Of a stretch of DNA of 63,911 bases, positions 52,294-62,355 are shown one piece after another. The notes beneath the pieces were generated by a model. The model was given only the letters and a program-made list of their open reading frames with translations. It was not told the DNA's origin and did not search any database. Numbering within the stretch: the first letter of the stretch is position 1; every line of letters begins with the position of its first letter. Source of the stretch: an uncultured Lachnospiraceae bacterium (GTDB taxonomy: Bacteria > Bacillota > Clostridia > Lachnospirales > Lachnospiraceae); NCBI GenBank assembly GCA_902785635.1, contig CACZZH010000002.1, positions 7,020 through 70,930 on the forward strand, written 5' to 3'. The position numbers and the translations under genes were made by a program.

Positions 52294-53158
52294 GATACTG
52301 CATTATGGAGAGCGGGTCCTTCTCGAGGCAGGGATCGAAGATGCGCGCGCAGATGCCTGGTACCTGATGGAAAATGTTTTCGGGATATCCCGCAGCGAGT
52401 ACCTGCTTTCCATGCAGGAGCAGGCGGATCCGGCGGCACTGTGCACATATGAGGAGCTTGTGCAGCGCCGGAAAAGCAGGATCCCGCTCCAGCATATCCT
52501 TGGGAAGGCCTGGTTTGGCGGGCTCTGTTTTCGTGTCACGGAGGATGTACTGATTCCACGGCCGGAAACGGAAATTCTGGTGGAGGAAGCGCTGGACTTT
52601 CTTGACCGCTGCCGGAAAGCGCAGGAAACAGATATGACAAGGCAGGTCCTTGATCTGTGTACCGGTTCCGGATGTATTGCCATATGTCTGTCTCTGCGGC
52701 AGAACTATGCGGCAGTGAGCGCTTCGGATATCTCTGAGAAAGCACTCTGCGTTGCCAGGGAGAATGCTGCCGCATCCGGAGCGGATGCTCATTTCATTCA
52801 GAGTGACCTGTTTACAAATCTTCCGGGGCGGTACTGCATGATCGTATCCAATCCGCCCTATATTCCGCGAAAAGATATTGAAGATCTTGCCCCGGAAGTG
52901 CGTCTGCACGATCCCCGGACGGCACTGGACGGAGGCGAGGACGGACTGGATTTTTACAGACGTATCATTCTGGAAGCCCCGCAGCATCTTGTGAATGGCG
53001 GCGGACTGCTGCTGGAGATCGGCTCTGACCAGGCGGAGGCTGTGTCCGGAATGCTTGAACGAAGAGGGTTTTCCGGGATTCGCGTCTGCCGGGATCTGGC
53101 AGGGCACGACCGTGTTGTGCAGGCCAGGCTTGAAAGGAAATATCAGGAAAGGAATTGA
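52280..53158 (+). CDS. prmC: Peptide chain release factor N5-glutamine methyltransferase
   Basis: A 292-residue SAM-dependent enzyme that methylates the Gln of the GGQ motif in release factors. The SAM loop is [12 protein letters not shown], and the catalytic NPPY lies in [13 protein letters not shown]. The ATG at 52280 overlaps the DUF1385 gene by 14 bases; it begins [11 protein letters not shown] as in the family. Its substrate RF1 is encoded next. Confidence 0.94.
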   Translation: MTFREILHYGERVLLEAGIEDARADAWYLMENVFGISRSEYLLSMQEQADPAALCTYEELVQRRKSRIPLQHILGKAWFGGLCFRVTEDVLIPRPETEILVEEALDFLDRCRKAQETDMTRQVLDLCTGSGCIAICLSLRQNYAAVSASDISEKALCVARENAAASGADAHFIQSDLFTNLPGRYCMIVSNPPYIPRKDIEDLAPEVRLHDPRTALDGGEDGLDFYRRIILEAPQHLVNGGGLLLEIGSDQAEAVSGMLERRGFSGIRVCRDLAGHDRVVQARLERKYQERN

Positions 53159-53165
53159 TCCGTTT

Positions 53166-54248
53166 ATGAATATATTTGACCGATTGGACGGCATGCTGAT
53201 CCGGCAGGAGGAGATCCTCCGGATGCTGGGCGAACCGGAGGTGATCGCGGATACCGCACGTTTCCAGAAACTGATGAAGGAACAGGGAGAGCTGGCGCCA
53301 GTAGCGGATACCTACCGGGCATACCGCAAATGCCGGGAGACTGTCGAAGACAGTCTTTCCCTTCTGGAGGAGGAATCCGATCCCGAGATGCGTGAAATGC
53401 TCAAGGAGGAACTTCAAAGTGCAAAGGATGAGGGAGCGCAGCTGGAAAAGCAGCTTCAGATCCTCCTTCTTCCGAAAGATCCGAATGATGATAAGAATGT
53501 GATCGTGGAGATCCGTGCCGGCGCCGGCGGAGATGAAGCAGCGCTGTTTGCTGCGGAGATCTATCGGATGTATGTTCACTATGCTGAGAGCCAGCGCTGG
53601 AAAGTGGAGACGATGGATTTCGAAGAGATCGGCATCGGCGGAATGAAATATGTCAGTTTTATGATCACAGGGCGCGGCGCGTACTCCAGACTGAAATATG
53701 AATCCGGCGTGCATCGCGTCCAGCGGGTCCCTGAAACAGAATCCGGCGGCAGGATCCACACATCCACTGTCACAGTCGCGATCATGCCGGAGGCGGAAGA
53801 GGTGGATGTGAAGCTGGATCTGAATGACTGTAAGTTTGATGTATTCCGTGCTTCCGGAAACGGAGGGCAGTGCGTCAATACGACGGATTCCGCTGTCCGC
53901 CTTACCCACATCCCGACCGGAATCGTGATCTCCTGCCAGGATGAGAAATCCCAGCTGAAAAATAAGGATAAAGCCCTGAAGGTACTGCGCGCAAAGCTGT
54001 ATGATCTGGAAATGCAGAAAGCTCATGATGCGCAGGCACAGGAACGGAGATCTCAGGTCGGCACAGGAGACCGGTCCGAGAAGATCCGGACCTATAATTT
54101 TCCCCAGGGCAGAGTGACGGATCACAGGATCAATCTCACTCTGTACCGTCTGGAAAAAGTACTGGACGGCGATCTCGGGGAGATCATTGACAGCTGCATA
54201 GCGGCTGATCAGGCTGCAAAACTGGCCTCCATGCAGGAGGCGGGCTGA
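53166..54248 (+). CDS. prfA: Peptide chain release factor 1
   Basis: A 360-residue RF1 recognising UAA and UAG. The catalytic loop is [20 protein letters not shown] with GGQ, the modification target of PrmC, and the N-terminal and central domains match length and order ([25 protein letters not shown]). The in-frame extension back to 52995 lies inside prmC and is rejected. The ribosome site (AAAGGA) is rather far upstream. Confidence 0.95.
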   Translation: MNIFDRLDGMLIRQEEILRMLGEPEVIADTARFQKLMKEQGELAPVADTYRAYRKCRETVEDSLSLLEEESDPEMREMLKEELQSAKDEGAQLEKQLQILLLPKDPNDDKNVIVEIRAGAGGDEAALFAAEIYRMYVHYAESQRWKVETMDFEEIGIGGMKYVSFMITGRGAYSRLKYESGVHRVQRVPETESGGRIHTSTVTVAIMPEAEEVDVKLDLNDCKFDVFRASGNGGQCVNTTDSAVRLTHIPTGIVISCQDEKSQLKNKDKALKVLRAKLYDLEMQKAHDAQAQERRSQVGTGDRSEKIRTYNFPQGRVTDHRINLTLYRLEKVLDGDLGEIIDSCIAADQAAKLASMQEAG

Positions 54249-54261
54249 AAGGAGAACTTCA

Positions 54262-55320
54262 ATGAAGGGATGGATGAAAAATATCCGCCAGGTGACTCCG
54301 TATACACCGGGCGAGCAGCCCAAAAGACCGGGAATCATCAAGCTGAATACAAACGAGAATCCATATCCGCCTTCACCGAAGGTAGATAAGGCGCTTAAAG
54401 AAATGGATGTCTCCATGCTGCGCAGATATCCGGATCCTACGTGTCAGATACTGAATGATGCTCTGGCACATGAGTACCACCTCCGTCCGGAGCAGGTCTT
54501 CACCGGAGTAGGATCCGATGATGTGCTGGCCATGTGTTTTATGACCTTTTTTGACGGAGAGCAGCCGGTGCTGTTTCCGGATATTACCTACAATTTCTAT
54601 GAAGTGTGGGCAGAGGTTCTGCGGATCCCATACAGGAAGGTCCCTCTGGATGAGCATTTCTGTATTCAGAGCAGGGACTATGCCGTGCCGAACGGCGGAG
54701 TGATCTTTGCGAACCCGAATGCTCCCACCGGGCAGATTCTGGACCTGGGAACGATCCGGGAGATTCTGGATGCAAACCGCGATTCGATCGTGATCGTGGA
54801 TGAAGCTTATATTGATTTTGGCGGGGAGAGCGCTCTGCGGTTCCTTGATGAGTATGAGAACCTGGTGGTCATTCAGACCTTTTCAAAGTCCCGTTCTCTT
54901 GCAGGAATGCGGATCGGCGCTGCATTTGCGTCCCCGGAACTGATCCGGTATCTGACGGATGTGAAGTACTCGATCAATTCCTATACATTGAACACCGCTG
55001 CGCTCATAGCCGGCGCGGCATCTGCGCGTGACCGGAAGTATTTTCAGGAGACTGTCGGAAAGATCGTCCGCACGAGGGAACGCGTCAGCGCCCGTCTGCG
55101 TTCACTGGGATTCATATTTGCGGACTCGTCTGCGAATTTCCTGTTCGTGACGCATCCGGAGATTCCGGCGGTGAAATTGTTTGAAGCGCTGAAAGAAGAG
55201 GGCATTTACGTGCGTTATTTCCGTCAGCCAAGGATCGACAATTATCTGCGGATCACCATCGGTACAGATGAGGAGATGGATGCTCTGATCCGTTTTCTGG
55301 AAGGAATGATACTGTTATGA
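54262..55320 (+). CDS. hisC: Histidinol-phosphate aminotransferase
   Basis: A 352-residue class I/II PLP aminotransferase. KLNTNENPYPPSPKV at the N-terminus, NPNAPTGQ, VDEAYIDF and the PLP-lysine segment TFSKSRSLAGMRIG (Lys near residue 209) are typical of HisC in histidine synthesis. No other his gene is in the window, so a related role with another phosphorylated substrate cannot be ruled out. AAAGGAG lies before the ATG; the stop overlaps the next start by ATGA. Confidence 0.9.
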   Translation: MKGWMKNIRQVTPYTPGEQPKRPGIIKLNTNENPYPPSPKVDKALKEMDVSMLRRYPDPTCQILNDALAHEYHLRPEQVFTGVGSDDVLAMCFMTFFDGEQPVLFPDITYNFYEVWAEVLRIPYRKVPLDEHFCIQSRDYAVPNGGVIFANPNAPTGQILDLGTIREILDANRDSIVIVDEAYIDFGGESALRFLDEYENLVVIQTFSKSRSLAGMRIGAAFASPELIRYLTDVKYSINSYTLNTAALIAGAASARDRKYFQETVGKIVRTRERVSARLRSLGFIFADSSANFLFVTHPEIPAVKLFEALKEEGIYVRYFRQPRIDNYLRITIGTDEEMDALIRFLEGMILL

Positions 55321-55817
55321 CCAATACACTGGCACAATGGTTTGCCCAGAATCTGGGCGATAAGATGAGTGCGGAACTGGTGATCTTTCTTGTCTCCATG
55401 ATTCCGATCCTGGAACTTCGAGGGGGACTGATCGTGGCTTCTCTGCTTCATGTAGATATGTGGACAGCGATCCCGATCTGCATAATCGGCAACATTATAC
55501 CGGTCCCGTTTATCCTGCTTCTGATCACAAAGATCTTTGCGGCAATGAAAAAGACAAAGCTTTTTGGCGGAATGGTGACCGCTCTTGAGCGGCGTGCCAT
55601 GGGAAAAAGCGAGAGGATTCAGAAGGGAGAATTCATCGGACTGATGCTGTTTGTGGGAATTCCGCTGCCCGGTACCGGAGCCTGGACGGGATCATTGATC
55701 GCGGCCCTGCTCGGGATCAAAAACCGGAAAGCCGTACCGGCCATTCTGCTGGGGATACTTATCGCTACAGTGATCATGTGCGTTGTTTCTTACGGAATTC
55801 TGGGACAGGTATGGTGA
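55317..55817 (+). CDS. Putative small multidrug export protein (COG2426)
   Basis: A 166-residue membrane protein with about four helices. It contains SMIPILELRGGLIVA and FVGIPLPGTGAWTGSLIAALLG, the signatures of the Sm_multidrug_ex family. Despite the name, transport activity of this family is poorly supported. It is translationally coupled to hisC by a four-base overlap. Confidence 0.85.
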   Translation: MTNTLAQWFAQNLGDKMSAELVIFLVSMIPILELRGGLIVASLLHVDMWTAIPICIIGNIIPVPFILLLITKIFAAMKKTKLFGGMVTALERRAMGKSERIQKGEFIGLMLFVGIPLPGTGAWTGSLIAALLGIKNRKAVPAILLGILIATVIMCVVSYGILGQVW

Positions 55818-55823
55818 TCCTGT

Positions 55824-56585
55824 ATGGGTATGTATGAAAGCTTTGCCCGGGTCTATGACACCTTTATGGATGATGTGCCGTATGAAGAATGGGGCAGGTG
55901 TCTGACCCGGCTTTTGAAAGAACAGGGGATCGGGGACGGCCTTGTGCTGGATCTGGGCTGCGGGACCGGGGCAATGACCCGGCTGCTGGCCGGCAGCGGA
56001 TACGATATGATCGGTGTGGACAGTTCCCCCGACATGCTCCAGATCGCTTCCGAAAAAGGAAGGGACGGGATTCTGTATCTGCAGCAGGATATGCGCGAAT
56101 TTGAACTGTATGGAACAGTCCGGGCCGTAGTGAGTGTGTGCGACAGTCTGAACTACGTTACAGACGAGGAGGATCTTTTCACCGTGTTCCGCCTGGTATG
56201 CAATTATCTGGATCCCGGCGGATGGTTCTTCTTTGATATGAACACACTCTGGAAATACCGAAATCTGCTGGGGGATGCCGTATTTGCGGAAAACCGGGAG
56301 GATTGCAGTTACATCTGGGAGAACAGCTGGTTTGAGGATGAGAAGATCAACGAATATGATCTGACCCTTTTTGTACGCGGCGGGGACGGGCGGTATGAAC
56401 GCTTCAGCGAGACGCATTATCAGAAGGGCTATGAGATCAGCCGCATTAAGGAACTCCTCGGCAGAGCCGGACTGGAATGTATGGGCATTTGGGACGGCTA
56501 TTCCACGGACAAGGCAGGTCCCCGGAGCGAACGGGTCCTGTTTGCAGCACGGGAAACACTGAAAGAAAAGACCGGCAGAAATTGA
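55824..56585 (+). CDS. Class I SAM-dependent methyltransferase
   Basis: A 253-residue methyltransferase: MYESFARVYDTFMDDVPYEEW, SAM-binding VLDLGCGTGAMTRLLA, then VDSSPDML and SVCDSLNYVTDEEDL. The family resembles YqeM/CapA-linked small-molecule methyltransferases of Firmicutes; the substrate is unknown. The start is the ATG at 55824, six bases after the previous stop; ATG 55830 is an alternative. Confidence 0.88.
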   Translation: MGMYESFARVYDTFMDDVPYEEWGRCLTRLLKEQGIGDGLVLDLGCGTGAMTRLLAGSGYDMIGVDSSPDMLQIASEKGRDGILYLQQDMREFELYGTVRAVVSVCDSLNYVTDEEDLFTVFRLVCNYLDPGGWFFFDMNTLWKYRNLLGDAVFAENREDCSYIWENSWFEDEKINEYDLTLFVRGGDGRYERFSETHYQKGYEISRIKELLGRAGLECMGIWDGYSTDKAGPRSERVLFAARETLKEKTGRN

Positions 56586-56607
56586 AAGCGCCGGATGGGA
56601 GGAAAAT

Positions 56608-57939
56608 ATGGGCAGATATACAAAAGAGGATATTTTCCGGATCGCGCAGGAAGAAAATGTGGAATTCATCCGGCTGCAGTTCATAGATATGTTCGGGGTG
56701 CTCAAAAATGTGGCAGTCACTGTCAGTCTTCTGGAAAAGGCCTTAAATAACCGGATCTCATTTGACGGCTCTGCGATCGAGGGATTTGTGGGCGTGGAGG
56801 AATCCGACCTGTATCTCTATCCGGATCTGGATACATTTGCCATTTTTCCGTGGCGGCCCCAGCAGGGAAGAGTAGCCCGTTTCCTGTGTGATATTTATTA
56901 TCCGGACGGCAGACCGTTTGAGGGGGATTCCCGCCGGATCCTGAAGAACGTTCTTCAGCGCGGCCGTGATGAGGGATGCGCGTTCCTGATCGGTCCGGAA
57001 TGTGAGTTCTTCCTGTATCATCTGGATGACAGCGGACGTCCGACTACACTGACTCATGAGGAAGCAGGGTATTTTGATGTGGCACCCGCTGATCTGGGGG
57101 AGAATGCCCGCAGGGATATGATCATGACGATGGAGGAGATGGGTTATCAGGTGGATGCATCCCATCATGAGTATGCCCCCGGGCAGCATGAGATCGATCT
57201 GCATTACAGTGAAGCCCTGTATGCGGCAGACATGATCACGACCTTCCGCCTGGCAGCGCGTACAGTTGCGAAGCGCCATGGACTTTGCGCCACTTTTATG
57301 CCGAAGCCGAAAAGCGGGGTGCACGGATCCGGTATGCATATCAATATCTCCGTCGTGAAGGACGGCGTGAATCTGTTTGAAAACGCGGAGGACCCGAACG
57401 GTCTCTCCCGTGAAGCCTACTGGTTTATCGGCGGGATCATGAAGCACATTCCCGCTATCACTGCTATTGCTAATCCAATCATCAATTCCTATAAACGTCT
57501 GGCGTCGGGGTATGAAGCTCCGCAGTATATTGCATGGTCTTCCAGGAACCGGAGCATGCTGATAAGGATTCCTGCAACAAGGGGCTTTAACACCCGCATT
57601 GAACTGCGCAGTCCCGATTCAGCGGCGAATCCGTATCTTGCTCTCGCTATGTGCCTGGAGGCAGGCATGGATGGAATCCGCCGGAGAATCGATCCGCCCG
57701 CAGCGGTAGAAGAGAACATGGCATCCATGAAGGAAGAGGAACGCCGCGAGCGGGGAATCCAGCGTCTTCCCATGACCCTGGCAGAAGCGGTATCCTGTCT
57801 GAAAGAGGATGCGCTGATGAAGGAAGTACTGGGAGAGCATATCTGCGGCAAACTGATCGCACAGAAGGAAGAGGAATGGAAGACTTATCAGATGCAGGTG
57901 TCTGAGTGGGAGATCGAACAGTATCTGTCCAGGTTTTGA
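56608..57939 (+). CDS. glnA: Glutamine synthetase type I
   Basis: A 443-residue GSI-alpha type enzyme: FIRLQFIDMFGVLKN, FDGSAIEGFVGVEESDLYL (motif split here), GPECEFFLY, PGQHEIDLHY, GSGMHINISV and RIPATRGFNTRIELRSPD. The short length and lack of an adenylylation loop fit the Firmicutes class, regulated by feedback and TnrA/GlnR-type or ANTAR factors. GGGAGGAAA precedes the ATG. It is followed by an ANTAR regulator. Confidence 0.95.
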   Translation: MGRYTKEDIFRIAQEENVEFIRLQFIDMFGVLKNVAVTVSLLEKALNNRISFDGSAIEGFVGVEESDLYLYPDLDTFAIFPWRPQQGRVARFLCDIYYPDGRPFEGDSRRILKNVLQRGRDEGCAFLIGPECEFFLYHLDDSGRPTTLTHEEAGYFDVAPADLGENARRDMIMTMEEMGYQVDASHHEYAPGQHEIDLHYSEALYAADMITTFRLAARTVAKRHGLCATFMPKPKSGVHGSGMHINISVVKDGVNLFENAEDPNGLSREAYWFIGGIMKHIPAITAIANPIINSYKRLASGYEAPQYIAWSSRNRSMLIRIPATRGFNTRIELRSPDSAANPYLALAMCLEAGMDGIRRRIDPPAAVEENMASMKEEERRERGIQRLPMTLAEAVSCLKEDALMKEVLGEHICGKLIAQKEEEWKTYQMQVSEWEIEQYLSRF

Positions 57940-57969
57940 TCAGAATACCCGTGAGCGAGTCATGACGAT

Positions 57970-58521
57970 ATGGATAAGGTAATCATTGCATTTTTCCGGG
58001 AGGAAGATGCAGACAGGATACGGCGGATCGCACTTCGGGCAGGCTGCAGCGTATTCGCAGTGTGTACCAGCGGTGCCGCGGTGCTGCAGGCAGCGGATCG
58101 TCTGGGAGACGGGATCGTCGTATGCGGGTATCGGTTAAAGGATATGCTGTATGACCACCTTTACGGGATGCTGGAAGGCCGTTTTGAGATGATCCTTCTG
58201 GCTTCGGAAAGAGTGATCGAAGAAGGAATTCCAAGCGGGGTGAAGGCTCTTCAGCTCCCGCTTCAGGCACAGGTCCTTGCAGATATGCTGGAGAAAACCG
58301 TGCTTGGCCGCAGCGAACGGATCCCGCAGCGAAAAAGAACTGTGATCCGGCAGCGCAGCCCGGAGGAAAGGCAGCTGATCGAACAGGCAAAGACACTGCT
58401 GATGGAGCGCAGGGGGATCTCTGAGGAGGAAGCACACCGCTATCTGCAGAAGACCAGCATGGAAAACGGAACGAATCTGCCGGAGACGGCATCGATGATT
58501 CTGAGCCTTCTGAAGAGGTGA
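57970..58521 (+). CDS. ANTAR-domain regulator with a degenerate receiver
   Basis: A 183-residue protein: a receiver-like N-terminal domain (residues 1-115) and a C-terminal ANTAR helix bundle (about 125-183; LIEQAKTLLMERRGISEEEA, then AHRYLQKTSMENG), which binds two-hairpin RNA antiterminators. The receiver keeps the acidic start but the phospho-acceptor position in GIVVCGYRLKD is not Asp, and the conserved Lys near ALQLPL is missing, so it is probably not phosphorylated. ANTAR regulators are frequently linked to glutamine synthetase genes in Clostridia; nitrogen control by antitermination is inferred. Confidence 0.85.
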   Translation: MDKVIIAFFREEDADRIRRIALRAGCSVFAVCTSGAAVLQAADRLGDGIVVCGYRLKDMLYDHLYGMLEGRFEMILLASERVIEEGIPSGVKALQLPLQAQVLADMLEKTVLGRSERIPQRKRTVIRQRSPEERQLIEQAKTLLMERRGISEEEAHRYLQKTSMENGTNLPETASMILSLLKR

Positions 58522-58600
58522 CTGCGGCTGCGCGGCAGCACTGTCTTAAGCTGCGCGGAAAATGCCGGATGGCAATAATATGAACGGGAGGGATACTGCT

Positions 58601-59437
58601 TTGAGATTTACAAAAATGCAGGGAATAGGAAATGATTATATCTACGTGAACTGTTTTGAGGAAACTGTCAGGGATCCCGGAAAAGTCTCGGTGTTTGTCA
58701 GTGACCGGCATTTCGGAATCGGCTCGGATGGTCTGATCCTCATAAAACCGTCGGAGGAAGCGGATTTTTGCATGGAGATTTATAATGCGGACGGTTCCCG
58801 TGCAAAAATGTGCGGAAACGGGATCCGCTGTGTAGGAAAATATGTGTATGATCATGGGATGACGGATAAAAAGGAGATCACAGTGATGTCTGACGCCGGA
58901 ATCCGCACGCTGCAGCTGAATGTTGCTGACGGAAAGGTCAGATCGGTGCGTGTCGATATGGGAGCACCGGCTTTTGAGGCGGAAAGCATCCCCGTAACGG
59001 CAGACACCCCGGAAGTCGTGAACGCTGACTGGGAAGCAGCAGGGAGATGCTGGAAGGCGACCTGTGTTTCGATGGGAAACCCTCATCTGGTGGTCCTTTG
59101 CGAAGATCCCCGGAAACTGGACCTGGAAAAGATCGGACCTGTCATGGAAAAGGATCCGCGTTTTCCGGAGGGGGTCAATACCGAATTCGTATCGATAGAA
59201 AGCGATAATGAAGTACGTATGCGTGTGTGGGAGCGCGGTTCAGGGGAAACGCTGGCGTGCGGCACCGGTGCGTGCGCAGTGACAGCCGCCATGGTTCGCA
59301 GCGGTCTGACAGACCGCAGGATCACGGTCCACCTTACCGGCGGTGATCTTGAAATTGAATGGAACCGTGAAAATAACTGTATTTATATGACAGGACCAGC
59401 AGTCACGGTATTTGAAGGGGAGATCGAGATTCCCTGA
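58601..59437 (+). CDS. dapF: Diaminopimelate epimerase
   Basis: A 278-residue enzyme turning LL- into meso-diaminopimelate. Two catalytic cysteines lie in MCGNGIRCVGKY (near residue 72) and LACGTGACAVTAAM (near residue 220). I choose the TTG at 58601 because GGGAGGG lies eight bases before it and the protein then begins with RFTKMQGIGNDY as in the family; the ATG at 58562 would add 13 unrelated residues. The next gene makes its substrate. Confidence 0.93.
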   Translation: MRFTKMQGIGNDYIYVNCFEETVRDPGKVSVFVSDRHFGIGSDGLILIKPSEEADFCMEIYNADGSRAKMCGNGIRCVGKYVYDHGMTDKKEITVMSDAGIRTLQLNVADGKVRSVRVDMGAPAFEAESIPVTADTPEVVNADWEAAGRCWKATCVSMGNPHLVVLCEDPRKLDLEKIGPVMEKDPRFPEGVNTEFVSIESDNEVRMRVWERGSGETLACGTGACAVTAAMVRSGLTDRRITVHLTGGDLEIEWNRENNCIYMTGPAVTVFEGEIEIP

Positions 59438-59442
59438 TACAC

Positions 59443-59498
59443 TGGACGTTTACACGGGAATGTGGGATAATACGAGCAAAACGTTGGAAACGTTTTCG
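59443..59498 (+). promoter_or_regulatory. Possible dapL promoter with LacI-type operator
   Basis: TGGACG (59443-59448), a 17-base spacer and GATAAT (59466-59471) preceded by TGG make a modest extended -10 promoter. Just downstream, AAAACGTTGGAAACGTTTTCG (59478-59498, quoted here only as positions beyond its first 20) contains an inverted repeat centred on AACGTT and a string close to the LacI/CcpA operator consensus (TGGAAACGTTTTCG at 59485-59498). A bound repressor would block early elongation. The match is imperfect. Confidence 0.4.
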
Positions 59499-59578
59499 CG
59501 AGCGTATCTTGTGGAAGCGCCGGCTTCTCATATATTTTTATTTCTTCAAAATGCAGTTTTATTAGAAGGAGTTTTGTC

Positions 59579-60799
59579 ATGTTTCGTCTTAATCAGGATT
59601 ATCTGAAGCTTCCGGGAAGTTATCTTTTTTCCACGATCGGGAAAAAAGCAGGAGCATACAGGGCGGCTCATCCGGACCGGACGGTGATCAGTCTTGGAAT
59701 TGGTGATGTTACACAGCCTCTTGTTCCGGCAGTGATCGATGCGCTGCACAGAGCAGTTGATGAGATGGGACATGCGGAGACTTTCCGCGGATATGCTCCG
59801 GATCTGGGATATGCATTCCTCCGTGATGTGATCGCCGGGTGGGATTACCGGAAACGCGGATGTGAAATAGCACCGGATGAGATCTTTATTTCAGACGGTG
59901 CAAAAGGAGATTCCGCAAATATTCAGGAACTTTTCAGTGCAGATGCACAGATCGCCGTATGTGATCCGGTCTATCCTGTATATGTGGATTCCAACGTGAT
60001 GGCTGGAAGGACCGGAACATACGATGCAGAAAAGGGAACCTGGAGCAGAGTGATCTATATGCCCTGTACCGAAGAAAACGGCTTCTGCCCGGAGCTTCCC
60101 GAAAAAGAACCGGATCTGATCTATCTTTGTTTTCCGAATAATCCGACCGGATCCGCTCTTACAAAGGATCAGCTGCAGGTGTGGGTAGATTATGCCAACC
60201 GGATCGGGGCGGTGATCATCTATGATGCTGCATATGAGGCATATATCTGTGAAGAAAACATTCCGCATTCCATCTATGAGTGCGAAGGAGCGCGTACCTG
60301 TGCCATCGAGCTGCGTTCTTTCTCGAAAAATGCAGGTTTCACCGGGACGAGACTCGGATTTGTGGTCATCCCGAAGGATCTGAAAAGCGGAGATGTAATG
60401 GTCCATTCCCTGTGGGCAAGACGTCACGGGACAAAATACAACGGTGCTCCGTACATTGTACAGAGAGCGGGGGAAGCGGTATATACGCAGCAGGGGCAGG
60501 AGCAGATCCGCGCACAGGTCGCTTTTTATATGGAAAATGCCCGGATCATACGGGAAAGCCTTAAAAAGACCGGATTTACTGTATACGGGGGTGTGAATGC
60601 TCCCTATATCTGGATGAAAACTCCGGATGGTCTTTCCTCATGGGAGTTTTTTGACCGTCTGCTGGAGGATGCAAATGTGATCGGTACGCCGGGAAGCGGG
60701 TTTGGCCCGAGCGGTGAAGGGTATTTCCGGCTTACTGCTTTCGGAAGCCGGGATAATACGATCGAAGCATTAGACAGAATCCGGAGGTTTTATGAATAA
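59579..60799 (+). CDS. dapL: LL-diaminopimelate aminotransferase
   Basis: A 406-residue PLP enzyme converting tetrahydrodipicolinate to LL-diaminopimelate in one step, bypassing the acylated lysine branches. [43 protein letters not shown] and [17 protein letters not shown] (PLP Lys near residue 249) are hallmarks. AGAAGGAG lies before the ATG. Next to dapF it completes meso-diaminopimelate synthesis for peptidoglycan and lysine. The end overlaps the next start by eight bases. Confidence 0.95.
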   Translation: MFRLNQDYLKLPGSYLFSTIGKKAGAYRAAHPDRTVISLGIGDVTQPLVPAVIDALHRAVDEMGHAETFRGYAPDLGYAFLRDVIAGWDYRKRGCEIAPDEIFISDGAKGDSANIQELFSADAQIAVCDPVYPVYVDSNVMAGRTGTYDAEKGTWSRVIYMPCTEENGFCPELPEKEPDLIYLCFPNNPTGSALTKDQLQVWVDYANRIGAVIIYDAAYEAYICEENIPHSIYECEGARTCAIELRSFSKNAGFTGTRLGFVVIPKDLKSGDVMVHSLWARRHGTKYNGAPYIVQRAGEAVYTQQGQEQIRAQVAFYMENARIIRESLKKTGFTVYGGVNAPYIWMKTPDGLSSWEFFDRLLEDANVIGTPGSGFGPSGEGYFRLTAFGSRDNTIEALDRIRRFYE

Positions 60800-62351
60800 G
60801 TATAGAATAACAGGACTGCTTGGCCTGCTGCTGTGCGTACTTTTTCTGCAGTCTGTACCAGCCCGGGCGGCACGCAATTATACAAACGAACAGGAAGCAT
60901 TTGCATACATGATCAGCGATATGAAGCTGAGTCCGGCGGCAGCCAGCGGCATTATGGCGAACATTTACGCGGAATCCAATTTTTCAACGACCGTCTGGGA
61001 CAGCAGTGGATCTTCCTATGGAATCTGTCAGTGGCTGGGTTCAAGGAAGAGTGCGCTTTTCAATTTCTGTTCATCCAGAGGGCTGGACCGGGGGTCACTT
61101 ACGGCACAGCTCCGGTTTATGGAATATGAACTGGAGAATATCTACCCGTCAACCTATAACAGCATCAAAAATGTGTCTAATGATGCGGATGGGGCATACT
61201 CGGCTGCCTATACTTTCTGCTACCAGTTTGAGCGTCCCGCTAATAAAGCATATCGCTCTTCCCAGAGAGGCGGATATGCTAAAAATATATACTGGCCGGA
61301 ATACGGTGCCCTGAGCGCAAGGCTGAGTGCCGAGTCGGTCGATGATAAAGGAATATCCTTAAGCTGGCAGGTGTACACAGGCAAGACCTATCTGATCTAT
61401 CGGTCGGATTCGGAATACGGTGTGTATAAAAAGATCGGGAAGGCGTCCGCTCCGGGAAGCGGAAAATATTTGGATTCGACAGCAAAAAAAGGGATCACCT
61501 ATTATTATCAGCTCCGGTCCGCTTCGGAACCAAAGGAAGTGACCTACTGGTCCAACAAGGCATCTGCACTTCACAGCAGAAAGATCAGTGATTCGGAATG
61601 CGATATTTCCATCTCTAAAACGGAATTTACTTATTCCGGAAAGGCGAAGAAGCCGAAGGTCACGGTGCTTTACGACGGAAAGGAGCTTGTAAAGAACCGG
61701 GATTACACCGTGGCATATGAAAAAAATATCAATGCGGGAAGCCATGCAGCTGTGATCGTGACCGGAATTGGGGATTACAGCGGAACTTCAAGAATTCTTT
61801 TCCGGATCCGAAAAGCGCAGCAGAAACTGGATACCGCTCTGCTGCGTATCCCCTTCAGCGGCAAGCCGGAGGATGTGGATGTAGGACAGCAGGGAAAGAT
61901 CACCATGAAGTCTTCTGACCGGAATGTACTTAAAGTAAAAGGGAGCAGGCTGAAAGCATTAAAGTACGGCCGGGCTTTCATCACGATCGATGCGGCTTCC
62001 GGAAAAAACTATAAGGCACAGCAGATCAGGGTGGAGGCAGTAGTCGTTCCTCCTGCTCCGAAGATCCTTGAAATAAAGGTCGTGAATGCAGACAGCAGGA
62101 AATCGGATGTGCGTGTGCGCTGGAGAGCGAGGAAAGCACCGGAAGCTTTTGAGATTCAGTATACGACGAAAAATGTTTTCGGACACAGCGCCAGACGTGT
62201 GACGGTTGAAAAAGGGAAGCTTCGTTCCTTTAAGCTTACCGGACTGGACAAAGGGAAAAGATGGAGGATCCGGATCCGCAGTATTCGGACGGTTCAGAAG
62301 AAAAAAGTGCACAGTGACTGGAGTGAAATCGTAGCAATGGGGGATTCATAA
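60792..62351 (+). CDS. Secreted phage-tail-lysozyme-like protein with fibronectin III/Ig-like domains
   Basis: A 519-residue exported protein: signal peptide ending ARA near residue 26, then a Phage_lysozyme2-type domain (about 30-175) with [13 protein letters not shown] (likely catalytic Glu) and [11 protein letters not shown] fibronectin III-like region (about 180-260), a [20 protein letters not shown] repeat common in clostridial surface proteins (about 270-345), an Ig-like Big2 region and a second fibronectin III-like region follow. The lysozyme domain is related to that of the gene at 319. GGAGG lies before the ATG, inside dapL. Wall cleavage outside the cell is inferred. Confidence 0.78.
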   Translation: MNKYRITGLLGLLLCVLFLQSVPARAARNYTNEQEAFAYMISDMKLSPAAASGIMANIYAESNFSTTVWDSSGSSYGICQWLGSRKSALFNFCSSRGLDRGSLTAQLRFMEYELENIYPSTYNSIKNVSNDADGAYSAAYTFCYQFERPANKAYRSSQRGGYAKNIYWPEYGALSARLSAESVDDKGISLSWQVYTGKTYLIYRSDSEYGVYKKIGKASAPGSGKYLDSTAKKGITYYYQLRSASEPKEVTYWSNKASALHSRKISDSECDISISKTEFTYSGKAKKPKVTVLYDGKELVKNRDYTVAYEKNINAGSHAAVIVTGIGDYSGTSRILFRIRKAQQKLDTALLRIPFSGKPEDVDVGQQGKITMKSSDRNVLKVKGSRLKALKYGRAFITIDAASGKNYKAQQIRVEAVVVPPAPKILEIKVVNADSRKSDVRVRWRARKAPEAFEIQYTTKNVFGHSARRVTVEKGKLRSFKLTGLDKGKRWRIRIRSIRTVQKKKVHSDWSEIVAMGDS

Positions 62352-62355
62352 ATCT

